Source: Candidatus Dormiibacterota bacterium
GTDB lineage: Bacteria > Chloroflexota > Dormibacteria > CF-121
DNA: 64,000 nucleotides
Assembly: GCA_035544955.1 (NCBI GenBank)
Contig: DASZZN010000037.1
Coordinates: 1-64,000, forward strand
Direction of reading: 5' to 3'
The position numbers and the translations under genes were made by a program. The notes below the pieces were generated by a model. The model was not told where the DNA came from, did no database searches, and saw nothing but the letters and a program-made list of their open reading frames with translations. Positions 26,733 to 35,213 of the stretch are shown here, piece after piece. Positions within the stretch are counted from its first letter, which is position 1. The number at the start of each line of letters is the position of its first letter.

Positions 26733-28593
26733 CGGTGGCTCCCACCATGCCGCCAAGATCCGCCACCGGCCGCGCGTTCGGAATGCCGTAGTCGTAGGGG
26801 CCCGCGACGATGACCGGTACGCGGTCGAAGTTGCGGGCCGGAGGCGGCGTCGGGACCTGCCACTCGAGCGACCGCGCGTGCCACGGATTGGCCACCGCCG
26901 GTTTCGCGACGAAGAACCAGGAGTAGATCAGGTTGCCGGCGAATAAGACCATGGAGGCGAAGAGGAAGTAGGCGGAAATGCTGACCCAGCGGTTGAGTCC
27001 GACCAGGGACGGATCATAGGTGGAGACCCGCCGCGGCATGTTCAGCAGGCCGGCGAGGAACAGGGGAAAGAAGGTCGAGTTGAAGGCGATGAACATCGTC
27101 CAGAAATGAATGCGCCCGATGGTTGGGCTGAGCATCTTGCCGGTCATCTTCGGCAGCCAGTAGTAGCAGGCCGCCATCAGGGCGAAGATCTCGCCACCCA
27201 TGATCGTGTAGTGGAAATGTGCCATTGAAAAGTAGCTGCCATGCAGCGTCACATCGGTCGGCACGTCGGAGAGGTAGACGCCCGAGATGCCGCCGATCAG
27301 GAAGTTGAAGAGAAACCCGAGGCAGAAGAGCATTGGAACGGTAAACCAGACCCGCGCCCGCCAGAGCGTGCCAAGCGTCACCAGGAAGATGATTCCGGTG
27401 GGGATCGAGATCAACTCCGTGGAAAGCATGTAGAACGGTCGCAGCACCGGCGCGATCCCGCTGACGAAGAGGTGATGCTGCCAGACGAACCAACTGAGCA
27501 GCGCCACGCCAAACAGCCCGACGACGCCGGTCCGATAGCCCCACAAGGGTTTGCGGGCGAAGTGCGGCACGATCTCCATGATGATGCCGAACGCCGGCAG
27601 GATGAAGATGTAGACCTCAGGATGGCCGAAGAACCAGAAAAGGTTCTCCCACAGGTAATTGCTGCCCCCGTTGGAGGCCAGGAAGAAGGTGGTCTGCACG
27701 CTGCGGTCCATCGCCAGCATGGTCAGCGCCGCGGCCAGTACCGGAGCGGCGAGCAGGCCGAGGATCGACGTGGTGAAGATCCCCCAGACGAAGATCGGCA
27801 GTCGGGTCCAGGTCATGCCCGGGGCACGCAGCCCGATGATCGTGGCCAGCATGTTGACGCCGGAGGACACCAGCGCGACAGCGATCAGGGTGAAGCCGAC
27901 GATGTAGCTGTCCATGCCCTGGAGGGCCTGCTCCGAGAGCGGTGGGTAGCCAGTCCATCCGGTTGGGAAGCCGCCCCAGAAGGTGGCGGCGGCCAGGATC
28001 ACGGCAGCCGGCGGCACCACCCAGAAGGACAGCGCCTCGAGTCGCGGGAACGCCATGCGCCGAGCCCCGATCATCAGCGGCACCAGGTAGTTTCCAAAGG
28101 GACCCACGATCACCGCGCTCGTGATGAAGATCATCATCACGCTGTGCAGGCCGATCAGCGGGAGGTAATTACCGGCCGGCGTGATACTGGCATCCGGCAC
28201 CAGCAGGCTGGTCCGGATCAACATCGCGCCAATCCCACCGAACAGGAGCATCAGGAGGATGGTGACCAGGTACTGGATGCCGATCACCTTGTGGTCGAGG
28301 CTCAGGCGGAAGAAGCGACCGATACCGCGATTCTCGTCAGGATCGCTGATGGGCGTAACCCGCCAGCCGAACAGGCGCTCCAGCGGGTAGTTGAGGAAGC
28401 CGACCCCGGCGAGGAACGCGGCCGTCGCGAAGACGTACCCGAGGATGACGCCGGTGTTCCGCTCGTCGTTGAGCCCGAACAGCGTGCCGAGCCAGATGCC
28501 GACGAAATACGCCGGGATGGCCAGGAGGATGCCGGTGATGGGATTGTTGGGGATCGACAGTCTCCGCTCGGACACGCGCGCCGGACTTACCAT
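26722..28593 (-). CDS. ctaD: Haem-copper oxidase subunit I with atypical proton-channel residues
   Basis: This 623-residue protein has about 14 helices, two of them in an extra N-terminal part before DHKVIGIQY. Haem ligands are His150 (GLHSVM), His459 and His461 (AHFHY). CuB ligands are His324, His373 and His374, and the His-Tyr crosslink motif HPEVY (324-328) is present with Glu326. Unusually, the D-channel Asp is Arg179 (GARRMAFPRLEAL), the nearby Asn is Glu186, the K-channel Lys is Ile402 (SIPTGII) and the Mg-site Asp is Gly452 (LHGSYF). Catalysis looks intact; proton routing must differ from A1-type enzymes. Confidence 0.95.
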   Translation of the reverse strand: MVSPARVSERRLSIPNNPITGILLAIPAYFVGIWLGTLFGLNDERNTGVILGYVFATAAFLAGVGFLNYPLERLFGWRVTPISDPDENRGIGRFFRLSLDHKVIGIQYLVTILLMLLFGGIGAMLIRTSLLVPDASITPAGNYLPLIGLHSVMMIFITSAVIVGPFGNYLVPLMIGARRMAFPRLEALSFWVVPPAAVILAAATFWGGFPTGWTGYPPLSEQALQGMDSYIVGFTLIAVALVSSGVNMLATIIGLRAPGMTWTRLPIFVWGIFTTSILGLLAAPVLAAALTMLAMDRSVQTTFFLASNGGSNYLWENLFWFFGHPEVYIFILPAFGIIMEIVPHFARKPLWGYRTGVVGLFGVALLSWFVWQHHLFVSGIAPVLRPFYMLSTELISIPTGIIFLVTLGTLWRARVWFTVPMLFCLGFLFNFLIGGISGVYLSDVPTDVTLHGSYFSMAHFHYTIMGGEIFALMAACYYWLPKMTGKMLSPTIGRIHFWTMFIAFNSTFFPLFLAGLLNMPRRVSTYDPSLVGLNRWVSISAYFLFASMVLFAGNLIYSWFFVAKPAVANPWHARSLEWQVPTPPPARNFDRVPVIVAGPYDYGIPNARPVADLGGMVGATGGG

Positions 28594-28595
28594 GC

Positions 28596-29474
28596 TCAGC
28601 TCCCTTTCACGGTTGGCAACGGGAAGTAATAGGGTGCGTAGCTCGGCACCACCTTGGAAATTGCGGCGAAGTCTTGCTGCTGCTGGGCGATCCAGGTGTC
28701 GAAGTCACTCTGGTTGACCACCTGGCCCTCCGAATCCACCATGTTTCCATGCCACAAGCCGCATAGTTCCGAGCAGCGCACCTGGAAGCTGCCGGTTTTC
28801 TGCGGCGTGACATGGAAGATGTTGTCAACGCCCGGGTTGGCATCGGCTTTGACGCCGAGCTGGTAGGCCCAGAATGAGTGGATGATGTCGAGCGAGGTCA
28901 CGTGCAGCTCGACCGGATGGTTGACCGGCAGATAGAGGTGGGTCGTCTCGACCCCGCCGTAGTCCGGGTAGCGGTAGGTGAAGTACCACTGCTGGGCAAT
29001 CACCTGGACGTGGATTTCCTTGTTCTCGTCTCCGGTCCCGCCGCCCCCGGTCTGGCCGCCGGTTCCGATCGACCGGCCCGGCGCGCCGACCAGCTGCGCG
29101 GCATTTTCGCTGGACAGCGTCGCGATTCCGACCACAGCCAGGAAGAGAACGAAAATCGCGCTGATCGTCACCCAGGCGATCTGGACGGGAGTGTTGCCGA
29201 GCATGGGCGGCCCGTCGACGAGCTCCGTCGTCGTCCGCCGGAAATAGATTGCCGAGTACACGACCATCATTACCACGGCGACGAAGACCGGCGTCGCCAA
29301 CGCGGTCAGAAGCTTGAGCGTGCCGGCCTGGTCCTGCCCCTGAATCGACTGGTCGTAGGGCGGATAGTTGATCTGCAGAACGCCGACGATGCCGATCGCG
29401 GAGAGGATCACCCAGATGATCGCGAGCCGCACGATATGCGGCCGGTCGGCTTCCTCGATGTGAAAGGCGCCCAC
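28596..29474 (-). CDS. ctaC: Cytochrome c oxidase subunit II
   Basis: This 292-residue CoxII carries a complete CuA site: His199 (DIIHSFW), then CSELCGLWHGNM with Cys234, Glu236, Cys238, His242 and Met245. There are three hydrophobic helices (about 17-33, 60-78, 100-120) rather than two, and the aromatic electron-entry patch QQWYFTYRYP is present. No fused cytochrome c domain is seen. It sits 2 bp from both coxI and the upstream cupredoxin gene. Confidence 0.95.
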   Translation of the reverse strand: MGAFHIEEADRPHIVRLAIIWVILSAIGIVGVLQINYPPYDQSIQGQDQAGTLKLLTALATPVFVAVVMMVVYSAIYFRRTTTELVDGPPMLGNTPVQIAWVTISAIFVLFLAVVGIATLSSENAAQLVGAPGRSIGTGGQTGGGGTGDENKEIHVQVIAQQWYFTYRYPDYGGVETTHLYLPVNHPVELHVTSLDIIHSFWAYQLGVKADANPGVDNIFHVTPQKTGSFQVRCSELCGLWHGNMVDSEGQVVNQSDFDTWIAQQQQDFAAISKVVPSYAPYYFPLPTVKGS

Positions 29475-29476
29475 GG

Positions 29477-30109
29477 CTAGACCACGATCAGCGTGCCGCC
29501 CATGTAGCCGATCGTCTGCATGGGGCCGCCGTTACCGAAGATGGTCTTCGCGCCACAGGGGACGAAACATTGCCAGTGATAGCGACCGGGACCCTTGGTT
29601 TTGAAGGAGAAGGTGATCACGTTCGTGCTGTTGGCTGGCGCGGCGGCATTGACGCCCAGCAGTGGCACGAAGACGCCGAGGTCGGGAATCGCGAAGGTAT
29701 GGGCGGCCTGGGTGGGATCAATCGAGGTCATGTCGCTCTCCTGCGGATTGCCCTTGTCGTCGAAAAACGCGACGTGCATGTTGCCGCCCTCGGTACCGAA
29801 AACCTTGCCCCAGAACGGGTTGCGCAAGCCGGTGGCGCTGTCCTCCTGGTCGATCTGGACCTGGATTGTCGAGTTGGCGGGTACTCGCCAGGTCGTCGTC
29901 GGAAGATAGCCGACCCAGTCAGGGTGCGGGTCCTTCGAGCGTGGCCACTCCAGCGCCGCGCCGACCGCGCCCACTGTTTCGAGGTGGAGCTTGGTGGTCG
30001 TGCCCTCGAGCGGGCCCGGTCGTGGCAGCATGAATAGCCCAACGAAGGCCACCATGGCAATGACGACGATGACCGCCCCGGCGGCGACAAAGGAGACCCT
30101 TCGGAGCAT
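29477..30109 (-). CDS. Membrane-anchored cupredoxin-domain protein heading the oxidase operon
   Basis: This 210-residue protein has an N-terminal helix (VSFVAAGAVIVVIAMVAFVGLFML) and an extracytoplasmic cupredoxin-like domain. Candidate copper ligands are His137 (HTFAIPDLGV), His178 and Cys181 in RYHWQCFVPCG, and Met197 in GGPMQ. The fold resembles sulfocyanin/nitrosocyanin-type proteins. First in the cox operon, it may donate electrons to CuA or deliver copper; both are inference. Confidence 0.78.
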   Translation of the reverse strand: MLRRVSFVAAGAVIVVIAMVAFVGLFMLPRPGPLEGTTTKLHLETVGAVGAALEWPRSKDPHPDWVGYLPTTTWRVPANSTIQVQIDQEDSATGLRNPFWGKVFGTEGGNMHVAFFDDKGNPQESDMTSIDPTQAAHTFAIPDLGVFVPLLGVNAAAPANSTNVITFSFKTKGPGRYHWQCFVPCGAKTIFGNGGPMQTIGYMGGTLIVV

Positions 30110-30266
30110 CGGTCTTACCTCACGGCAGGCGTTGTCTGCGTCCCTCGTGTAGTCTGACCGCCGCTTCGCGGGTTGAAAAGGCGTAGAGATTACAAAACTG
30201 TCAGAAAGGCTGCTCCGCCCCTCGCCGACGGTTGTTTCGGCTCAACCGGAATGGGACAATCCGGCC

Positions 30267-30494
30267 ATGGCCGTCGTCGAAGAGGAGCCGGAGCCCGGAG
30301 CCGGACCCGCGATCGTCATCATCACGGTCATCGTCCTAATCCTCTTGATCGCGGTTCTCTTCTATGGGCTTGCCGTTCAACACTGGTTCGGCTTCGATCA
30401 ACCGCCAACTGTTGGCGCGGCGCCATCCGTCACTCCGACTCCAACGCCGTCGGCCACGGTCTCCGCAGCGGCGTCGGCGTCCGCCAGCCCATAG
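30267..30494 (+). CDS. Small single-pass membrane protein
   Basis: This 75-residue frame encodes an acidic N-terminus (VVEEEPEPGAG), one strong membrane helix (AIVIITVIVLILLIAVLFYGLAV) and a Pro/Thr/Ser-rich tail. It lies in the gap between the cox operon and the opposite-strand kinase gene, whose 3' end overlaps it antisense by 97 bp. The membrane helix is convincing, but no homologue is recognised. Confidence 0.45.
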   Translation: MAVVEEEPEPGAGPAIVIITVIVLILLIAVLFYGLAVQHWFGFDQPPTVGAAPSVTPTPTPSATVSAAASASASP

Positions 30495-31555
30495 GCTCCC
30501 TCAGCCTTCCCCCAGAGGGGGAGGGAGATTGTAAGTTCGGTCCCCTTGCTCACCTCACTGCGCACCCGAAGCGTCCCGCCGTGGGCCTCCGCAATCGTTT
30601 TCACGATCGACAGGCCAAGACCATGCCCTTGAGTGTCCCGCTGCCGGCTGGCATCGGAGCGAGCAAATCGCTCGAAGATGTGGTCCAGATCTTCGGGCGG
30701 GATTCCCGTGCCCGAGTCGGCCACTATGATCTCAACCCCGTGACGGCGCCGCACCGATAGCTCGATCCAGTCGTCGGGGGTTGTGTGCTTGACGGCGTTC
30801 TCCACGAGCGTGTCGATCGCCAAAGCGAGGCGGTCGGCGTCGGCATCGACTACCGCCTCGTCCGTTGCGCCCAGGCGCCATCGGCGCGGCGTCGGCGACC
30901 AGCGATGCAGCGCATTCACGAGCACCGGCTCCACCTCGATCGGCTTCTTGTGAAGGAAATCGGGGTCATCCGCCACCGCCAGCAGGAGGAGCCGATCGGA
31001 CAATCGTCGAAGCCGCATCAACTCCTCGACCACGATGCGGGCATCGGCAGCCATCCTGGCGGGATCCGTTGAGCGTTGCAGCAGCTCGGCGTGGCCGATG
31101 GCCACCGTGATCGGCGTGCGCAGCTCATGGGAGGCATTCTGGATAAAGCGGCGCTCGCGCTCGAGCAGCCGGAGGTTGACATCGGAGACCCGCTTCATCT
31201 GCTCCGTGACGGAGAGGCGCCGCCGCGCATGCCAGACCATGGCAAGAAACATCGCCGACATCAACGGCACCTCGGTGATTTCGTCCAGGGGTTGGGCGCC
31301 TCGCGCGATGTCGATCGACAGAAGGACCCCAGTAGAGACGATGATCACGCCTAACAGGATCAATGTCGACTTCATCCGCCAAACCCGGAAGCCGTAGAGG
31401 ATCGTTAGGCTGACCCAAATGAAGTGGAAGGGAACGGTCTCCCAGTCGGCGAAGACGTAGATCGCGACGAGGTTCAGGACGGCAAAAATGCCCCACGCGA
31501 CGTCGATCCAGAGGAAGCCGCGCGTCGGCCAGGGCCAGCGGTCAGGCCGCGTCAA
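30398..31555 (-). CDS. Sensor histidine kinase
   Basis: This 385-residue kinase has about four N-terminal membrane helices, H-box ASHELRTPI, N-box LVENAVKHT and G-boxes DSGTGIPPEDL and GHGLGLSIVK. I chose the TTG at 31555: GGAGG lies 9 bp upstream, and it overlaps the response-regulator stop by 14 bp, whereas an upstream in-frame start would overlap by 89 bp. After the normal kinase end (GTELTISLP) the frame runs on for about 40 residues through palindromic repeat copy B. It probably monitors envelope or redox state. Confidence 0.88.
   Translation of the reverse strand: MTRPDRWPWPTRGFLWIDVAWGIFAVLNLVAIYVFADWETVPFHFIWVSLTILYGFRVWRMKSTLILLGVIIVSTGVLLSIDIARGAQPLDEITEVPLMSAMFLAMVWHARRRLSVTEQMKRVSDVNLRLLERERRFIQNASHELRTPITVAIGHAELLQRSTDPARMAADARIVVEELMRLRRLSDRLLLLAVADDPDFLHKKPIEVEPVLVNALHRWSPTPRRWRLGATDEAVVDADADRLALAIDTLVENAVKHTTPDDWIELSVRRRHGVEIIVADSGTGIPPEDLDHIFERFARSDASRQRDTQGHGLGLSIVKTIAEAHGGTLRVRSEVSKGTELTISLPLWGKAEGAYGLADADAAAETVADGVGVGVTDGAAPTVGG
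30496..30533. repeat. G/C-rich palindromic repeat, copy B
   Basis: The core CCTTCCCCC-AGA-GGGGGAGG forms an inverted repeat, followed by GAGATTGT, matching the layout of copy A near 4.46 kb. It forms the last part of the histidine kinase frame, giving the peptide SLPLWGKAEGA. Confidence 0.55.
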
Positions 31556-32246
31556 TCCGGTATCCCTCCCCGCGGACCGTTTTGATGGCCTCTCCGCCGA
31601 TCTTGGCACGAAGCCGGCGGATGTAGACATCGACGACGTTCGAGCCGGGGTCGAAGCGGTACCCCCAGACGGTGGCGAGCAAGTGCTCCTTGCTGACGGT
31701 GTCGCCCGCGCACGACATCAACTCGCGCAGCAGGAGAAACTCGCGCTCGGCGAGCTGCACGCGACCGGACTCCGTCTGAACCTGACGGGCAATCAAGTCC
31801 AGCGTCAGATGACCGGCCGCCACGCGAGTGCGCGCCGAGCGGGCATCACGCAGGCGAGCCCGGACTCTCGCCAGCAACTCCTCAATCGAGAAGGGCTTGA
31901 CGAGGTAGTCGTCGGCGCCTGATTCTAAGGAGCTGACCTTCGAGGGGGTATCGCTGAGCGCTGACAGGACGATCACCGGCTGGCCCGGGTGCTGCCGCAT
32001 CAGCCGGCGCAGCACGTCGATGCCACCAAGGTCGGGGAGCAGCAGATCGAGGATGATCAGGTCGTAGGCAGGCCCGAGCGCGGCCTTGAGGCCTCCTTCT
32101 CCATCGGTTGCCACGTCGACCGTATAGCCTGTCTCGCGCAGGACGCGCGAGACGAAGTTCAGGATCCCCGGCTCGTCATCAATAAGAAGGATGCGAGCGC
32201 GCGTCAGGACGGGCGCCGTCGCCGGCGCGCCGATAGACGAGCTCAT
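31542..32246 (-). CDS. OmpR/PhoB-family response regulator
   Basis: This 234-residue regulator has a receiver domain with acidic pair DDE (23-25), phospho-acceptor Asp67 (LIILDLLLPD) and the conserved Lys in LVKPFS. Its C-terminal winged helix carries LLRELMSCAGDTVSKEHLLATVWG and SNVVDVYIRRLRAKI. It is co-transcribed with the downstream kinase, with a 14-bp overlap. The target is probably a nearby operon, but no binding site was identified. Confidence 0.94.
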   Translation of the reverse strand: MSSSIGAPATAPVLTRARILLIDDEPGILNFVSRVLRETGYTVDVATDGEGGLKAALGPAYDLIILDLLLPDLGGIDVLRRLMRQHPGQPVIVLSALSDTPSKVSSLESGADDYLVKPFSIEELLARVRARLRDARSARTRVAAGHLTLDLIARQVQTESGRVQLAEREFLLLRELMSCAGDTVSKEHLLATVWGYRFDPGSNVVDVYIRRLRAKIGGEAIKTVRGEGYRIDAA

Positions 32247-32290
32247 CCGCCCCTACCCGTGCCGCTCACGTCCCCTTTGAGCCCAGAATA

Positions 32291-32929
32291 CTAGGCCGCG
32301 CGATCGAGGAAGCGGACGTCGCGCGCGAGCTGGTCGGGTTGGAGCCCAGAAGCCCAGCCCGCCCGCTGGAAGCCGGATTTATCGACCAGGTAGAGAACGG
32401 TGCTGTGCAAGATGTTGTCGGGCGCGCCTTGTACCGCGATGCTATACGCCTTCCAAACGGACGCCAGCTGGTCGGGCGTGCCCGTCAGCCAGTGCCAGTC
32501 GCCGCTCCAGTGATGTGCGGCCGCGAAGGCGCGTTCGCTATCCGGTGTATCGGTTGCGGGAGCGACGCTGACGACCAGCAGCGACAGGTTGGCGTTCGAG
32601 CCCAGCGACCGCTGCGCTTGGGCCAGCTGTTCAGCCTCGAGCGGACAGAGCTGCTTGCAGTGCGAGTCGAGAAACGTGATGGCGAGCACGTGGCCGCGCA
32701 GTGCCGAAACCGAGACCGCCTTGCCGTCCTGGTCTCTGAGCGAAAAGTCCGGCGCCGTCATCGAACCGGGCGGAATGACGATATCGGCGGCGAGCCCGGA
32801 CGTGGGCGTCGGCGTTGCCGCCGACTCAGCCGCGCGAGTGCCGGGCAGCGCACGCTGGGCTAGCAGCGCCAGCAAGACAACGGCCGCCAGCAGCGCGAAC
32901 GAAAGCCAGGTGATCGGTTTGCTGAACAC
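32291..32929 (-). CDS. SCO1/SenC-type copper chaperone
   Basis: This 212-residue protein has an N-terminal membrane anchor and a thioredoxin-fold SCO domain. The copper ligands are in SHCKQLCP (Cys91, Cys95) and NILHSTVLYLVD (His175). It likely metallates the CuA site of CoxII encoded nearby. The gap to the response regulator is 44 bp. Confidence 0.88.
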   Translation of the reverse strand: MFSKPITWLSFALLAAVVLLALLAQRALPGTRAAESAATPTPTSGLAADIVIPPGSMTAPDFSLRDQDGKAVSVSALRGHVLAITFLDSHCKQLCPLEAEQLAQAQRSLGSNANLSLLVVSVAPATDTPDSERAFAAAHHWSGDWHWLTGTPDQLASVWKAYSIAVQGAPDNILHSTVLYLVDKSGFQRAGWASGLQPDQLARDVRFLDRAA

Positions 32930-32944
32930 CCGTCCCCAGATTAC

Positions 32945-34045
32945 TCAGTACCAGACAGGCGGCGACGTCGCCGACAGGTCGACGCCCTCCGTCACCTGCA
33001 CCGGCACGGGAGCAGGCGGTGGGGGCGCGACGATCGAGGAGGAGGCATGCGCGGACGTCGACGGTGACGGTGAGACGGTGGCGGACGGTGTGGCGGCCAC
33101 CGGCAGTGGCAGGTACCACAACTGGAAATGCCCCGTCAGGCCAGTCGGGGCATAGTAGGCCAGCGCTTTGCCGTCGGGCGACCAGACTGGGGACCCGTAG
33201 AGCCCGCCCTCCATGAGGACGCGGGCCGGGCCGAGGACAGTTCCATTGAACGGCGCGACCTCGAGCGCCGTCGTCTGTTTGCCGCGCGAGCAGATCATAG
33301 CCAGCTGCGTCCCGTCGGGCGAGAGCGCTGGTTCACTGCAGTCCTCCGTATCGCTGGTCAGCGGCTTGGCGACGGCCAGCGCGCGGGCCTGGTAATAGAT
33401 CTGCGAGTGCACGACCGTCGATGGGTCGATCGAATGCCGGACGAAGAGGAGGCCGCCACCGGCGAGCGCGATCGGGCTGACGTCGCCGCCGCTGAACCAG
33501 TACGGGTCGGTCCAGCGCCGCGCCTGGTATTGTGCGCCGCTCAGGGGCATGCTCCAGACCGACAGGTCGACACCTTCCTCCACATTCTTCGTCAGCTTGG
33601 GGCTGTCGTAGCTGTAGACGAGGTTCGCACCATCGGGGGAGACGCGAGGGTAGAAGGCCCAGTGGTTCAACTCGACGTAGCGCGAGTCGTTCTTGGTCAG
33701 GCGCTTCACGACATGGCCATCGAGATCGAGCAGGTAGAGATCGCTGAAATGCACGCCGCGGGAAACCGCGATCAGCCTGGTGTGGTCGGGCGTTAGGGTT
33801 GGTTGGGACCAGTCCCCGGTCGGCCCGATCTCGGCAAAGCTGCCGGCGTTCAGCTTGAACATTCGCCCGTCCTGGACGACGTACATCGTGCCGGGGAGCA
33901 CGAACTTCGGTTTCGTCACCGTGGGCAGCACAGGCTTTTCTTGGACCACCTTGCTTTTTAACGTGCCGAGGTACAGGTAGACGCCCGACCCGAAGGCCAA
34001 CATGACCGGCAGGAAAAGGATGGCGGCGATCCGGCGGAGGATCAC
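32945..34045 (-). CDS. Membrane-anchored TolB/PD40 beta-propeller protein
   Basis: This 366-residue protein starts at the GTG at 34045, which overlaps the LCP gene stop as GTGA. It has an N-terminal helix (IAAILFLPVMLAFGSGVYLYL) and WD40-like/PD40 repeats (PTLTPDHTRLIAVS, PRVSPDGANLVYSY, PALSPDGTQLAMIC, PVWSPDGKALAYYA). A Pro/Ser/Thr-rich stretch near the C-terminus is wall-linker-like. It is probably a surface binding or sensing protein coupled to cell-wall assembly. Confidence 0.82.
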   Translation of the reverse strand: MILRRIAAILFLPVMLAFGSGVYLYLGTLKSKVVQEKPVLPTVTKPKFVLPGTMYVVQDGRMFKLNAGSFAEIGPTGDWSQPTLTPDHTRLIAVSRGVHFSDLYLLDLDGHVVKRLTKNDSRYVELNHWAFYPRVSPDGANLVYSYDSPKLTKNVEEGVDLSVWSMPLSGAQYQARRWTDPYWFSGGDVSPIALAGGGLLFVRHSIDPSTVVHSQIYYQARALAVAKPLTSDTEDCSEPALSPDGTQLAMICSRGKQTTALEVAPFNGTVLGPARVLMEGGLYGSPVWSPDGKALAYYAPTGLTGHFQLWYLPLPVAATPSATVSPSPSTSAHASSSIVAPPPPAPVPVQVTEGVDLSATSPPVWY

Positions 34046-35064
34046 GGGAAATTTTCCCTCGTCACCGCGAGGATCATTGACCAGTGAGGGATCACGACGC
34101 TCGCACCGCCGTAGGCGGCGCCGTGATCGTAGCTGGTATAACAGCCGCTCGGGCATGCGTAGAGCACGACTTGTTTGACGTTGGCAATGTCGAAGGCCGT
34201 TGCCACACTCAGCAAACTCCGCACCCGGTCCAGCCCCATGCTGGTCGTGAAGTTGCCCTTGAGGGTGTCGACGATATCGGGAAGGTCAGCCGCGTTGAGG
34301 GTGCTGGCCTTGGCCTTGATCGCCAGCAGCACTTGCTGCTGCCGGGCCGATCGTCCGAAGTCGCCGTTGATGTCGTTGTGCCGCGACCGAACGTACTGGA
34401 GCGCACGACTCCCGTCGAGGTGCTGAGGGCCCGGCAGCACCGCGACGCGCTTGTAGCCGTAGAGGAAGCCCGAGTTGATGTCGTCGGGATACTGATCGTC
34501 GAGCACGGGGTTGGTGACGAGCAGGTCCACTCCGCCAAGCCGATCGATCAGCTTGATCAAGCCCTTGAGGCCCACCCAGGCGTATTCGTCGATGTGGACG
34601 TGGAAGTTGCGCTCGACGGTGGCAATGGCGGCGGCCGCGCCGCCGTAGGCGTAGGCAGCGTCGATCTTCGCATTGCAGTTGCAGCTCGAGACTGGAACCC
34701 ACAGGTCTCGGGGGATCGACAGCATGGTGACGTGTTTGGTGGCCGGCTCGACGCGCACCAGGATCATCGACTGGGTCAACGGGGATTTGTTCTTCCCATC
34801 GTCGTCGGAACCGAGCAGCAGCACCGTAAACGGGGAGCCGGGGGCGGACGACGGTATGGGCGTTGCCGCCACGCCCGGGCTGCGGCTGGGCGGCACGATG
34901 ACGGTCTGGCCGGTCTGGCCGACGCCGGCCACGACCACCGGGAAGAAGTAGGCGGCGGCACCCGCCGTCCCGGAAAGCACGAGGCAAAACAGAGTCAGCG
35001 CCGCTATCCGCACAGGATGCAAACGGGAGGCACGACGACGCCTTGCAGGCACTTGACCAGCCAT
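34042..35064 (-). CDS. LytR-CpsA-Psr (LCP) family cell-wall polymer ligase
   Basis: This 340-residue protein has one N-terminal helix and an LCP domain. Motifs include FTVLLLGSDD, HVTMLSIPRDLWV, LIKLIDRLGGVDLLV and ALQYVRSRHNDINGDFGRSARQQQVL with its arginine/aspartate active-site cluster. The family transfers polyprenyl-phosphate-linked glycopolymers to peptidoglycan. It supports a Gram-positive-like envelope. It is co-translated with the downstream propeller protein. Confidence 0.93.
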   Translation of the reverse strand: MAGQVPARRRRASRLHPVRIAALTLFCLVLSGTAGAAAYFFPVVVAGVGQTGQTVIVPPSRSPGVAATPIPSSAPGSPFTVLLLGSDDDGKNKSPLTQSMILVRVEPATKHVTMLSIPRDLWVPVSSCNCNAKIDAAYAYGGAAAAIATVERNFHVHIDEYAWVGLKGLIKLIDRLGGVDLLVTNPVLDDQYPDDINSGFLYGYKRVAVLPGPQHLDGSRALQYVRSRHNDINGDFGRSARQQQVLLAIKAKASTLNAADLPDIVDTLKGNFTTSMGLDRVRSLLSVATAFDIANVKQVVLYACPSGCYTSYDHGAAYGGASVVIPHWSMILAVTRENFP

Positions 35065-35136
35065 CAGCTCGATCGAATCATGCGCTATTCAAGATTGAAA
35101 TTTGATGAGAGGCAGGCAAGCAGGGGGCCTTCCTCT

Positions 35137-35158
35137 GGCTCAGTTAACGGGCTGAGCC
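35137..35158. terminator. Hairpin between LCP gene and upstream secreted-protein gene
   Basis: GGCTCAG and CTGAGCC form a 7-bp stem with an 8-nt loop in the 149-bp gap 35065-35213. It lies downstream of the minus-strand gene at 35214-35954 and could end its transcript. It is equally in the leader of the LCP gene. No U-tract and no known riboswitch core were seen. Confidence 0.35.
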
Positions 35159-35213
35159 ATTCAAAGGGTACGAGTTTGGCGGCTTAGGCCGAAACACCTA
35201 CCCTATTTGATGC

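Noticed and set aside
27241-28629. Long 462-codon open frame opposite coxI
   Set aside because: It is antisense to a clear oxidase gene, is rich in Arg/Asp/His/Gln, and lacks any domain; it is a by-product of G+C-rich codon use.
34084-35187. 367-codon plus-strand frame opposite the LCP gene
   Set aside because: It is antisense to a clear LCP protein and shows no recognisable motif.
35065-35213. Riboswitch in the leader of the LCP gene (c-di-AMP or c-di-GMP type)
   Set aside because: Only simple hairpins are present; the conserved cores of those riboswitches are absent.
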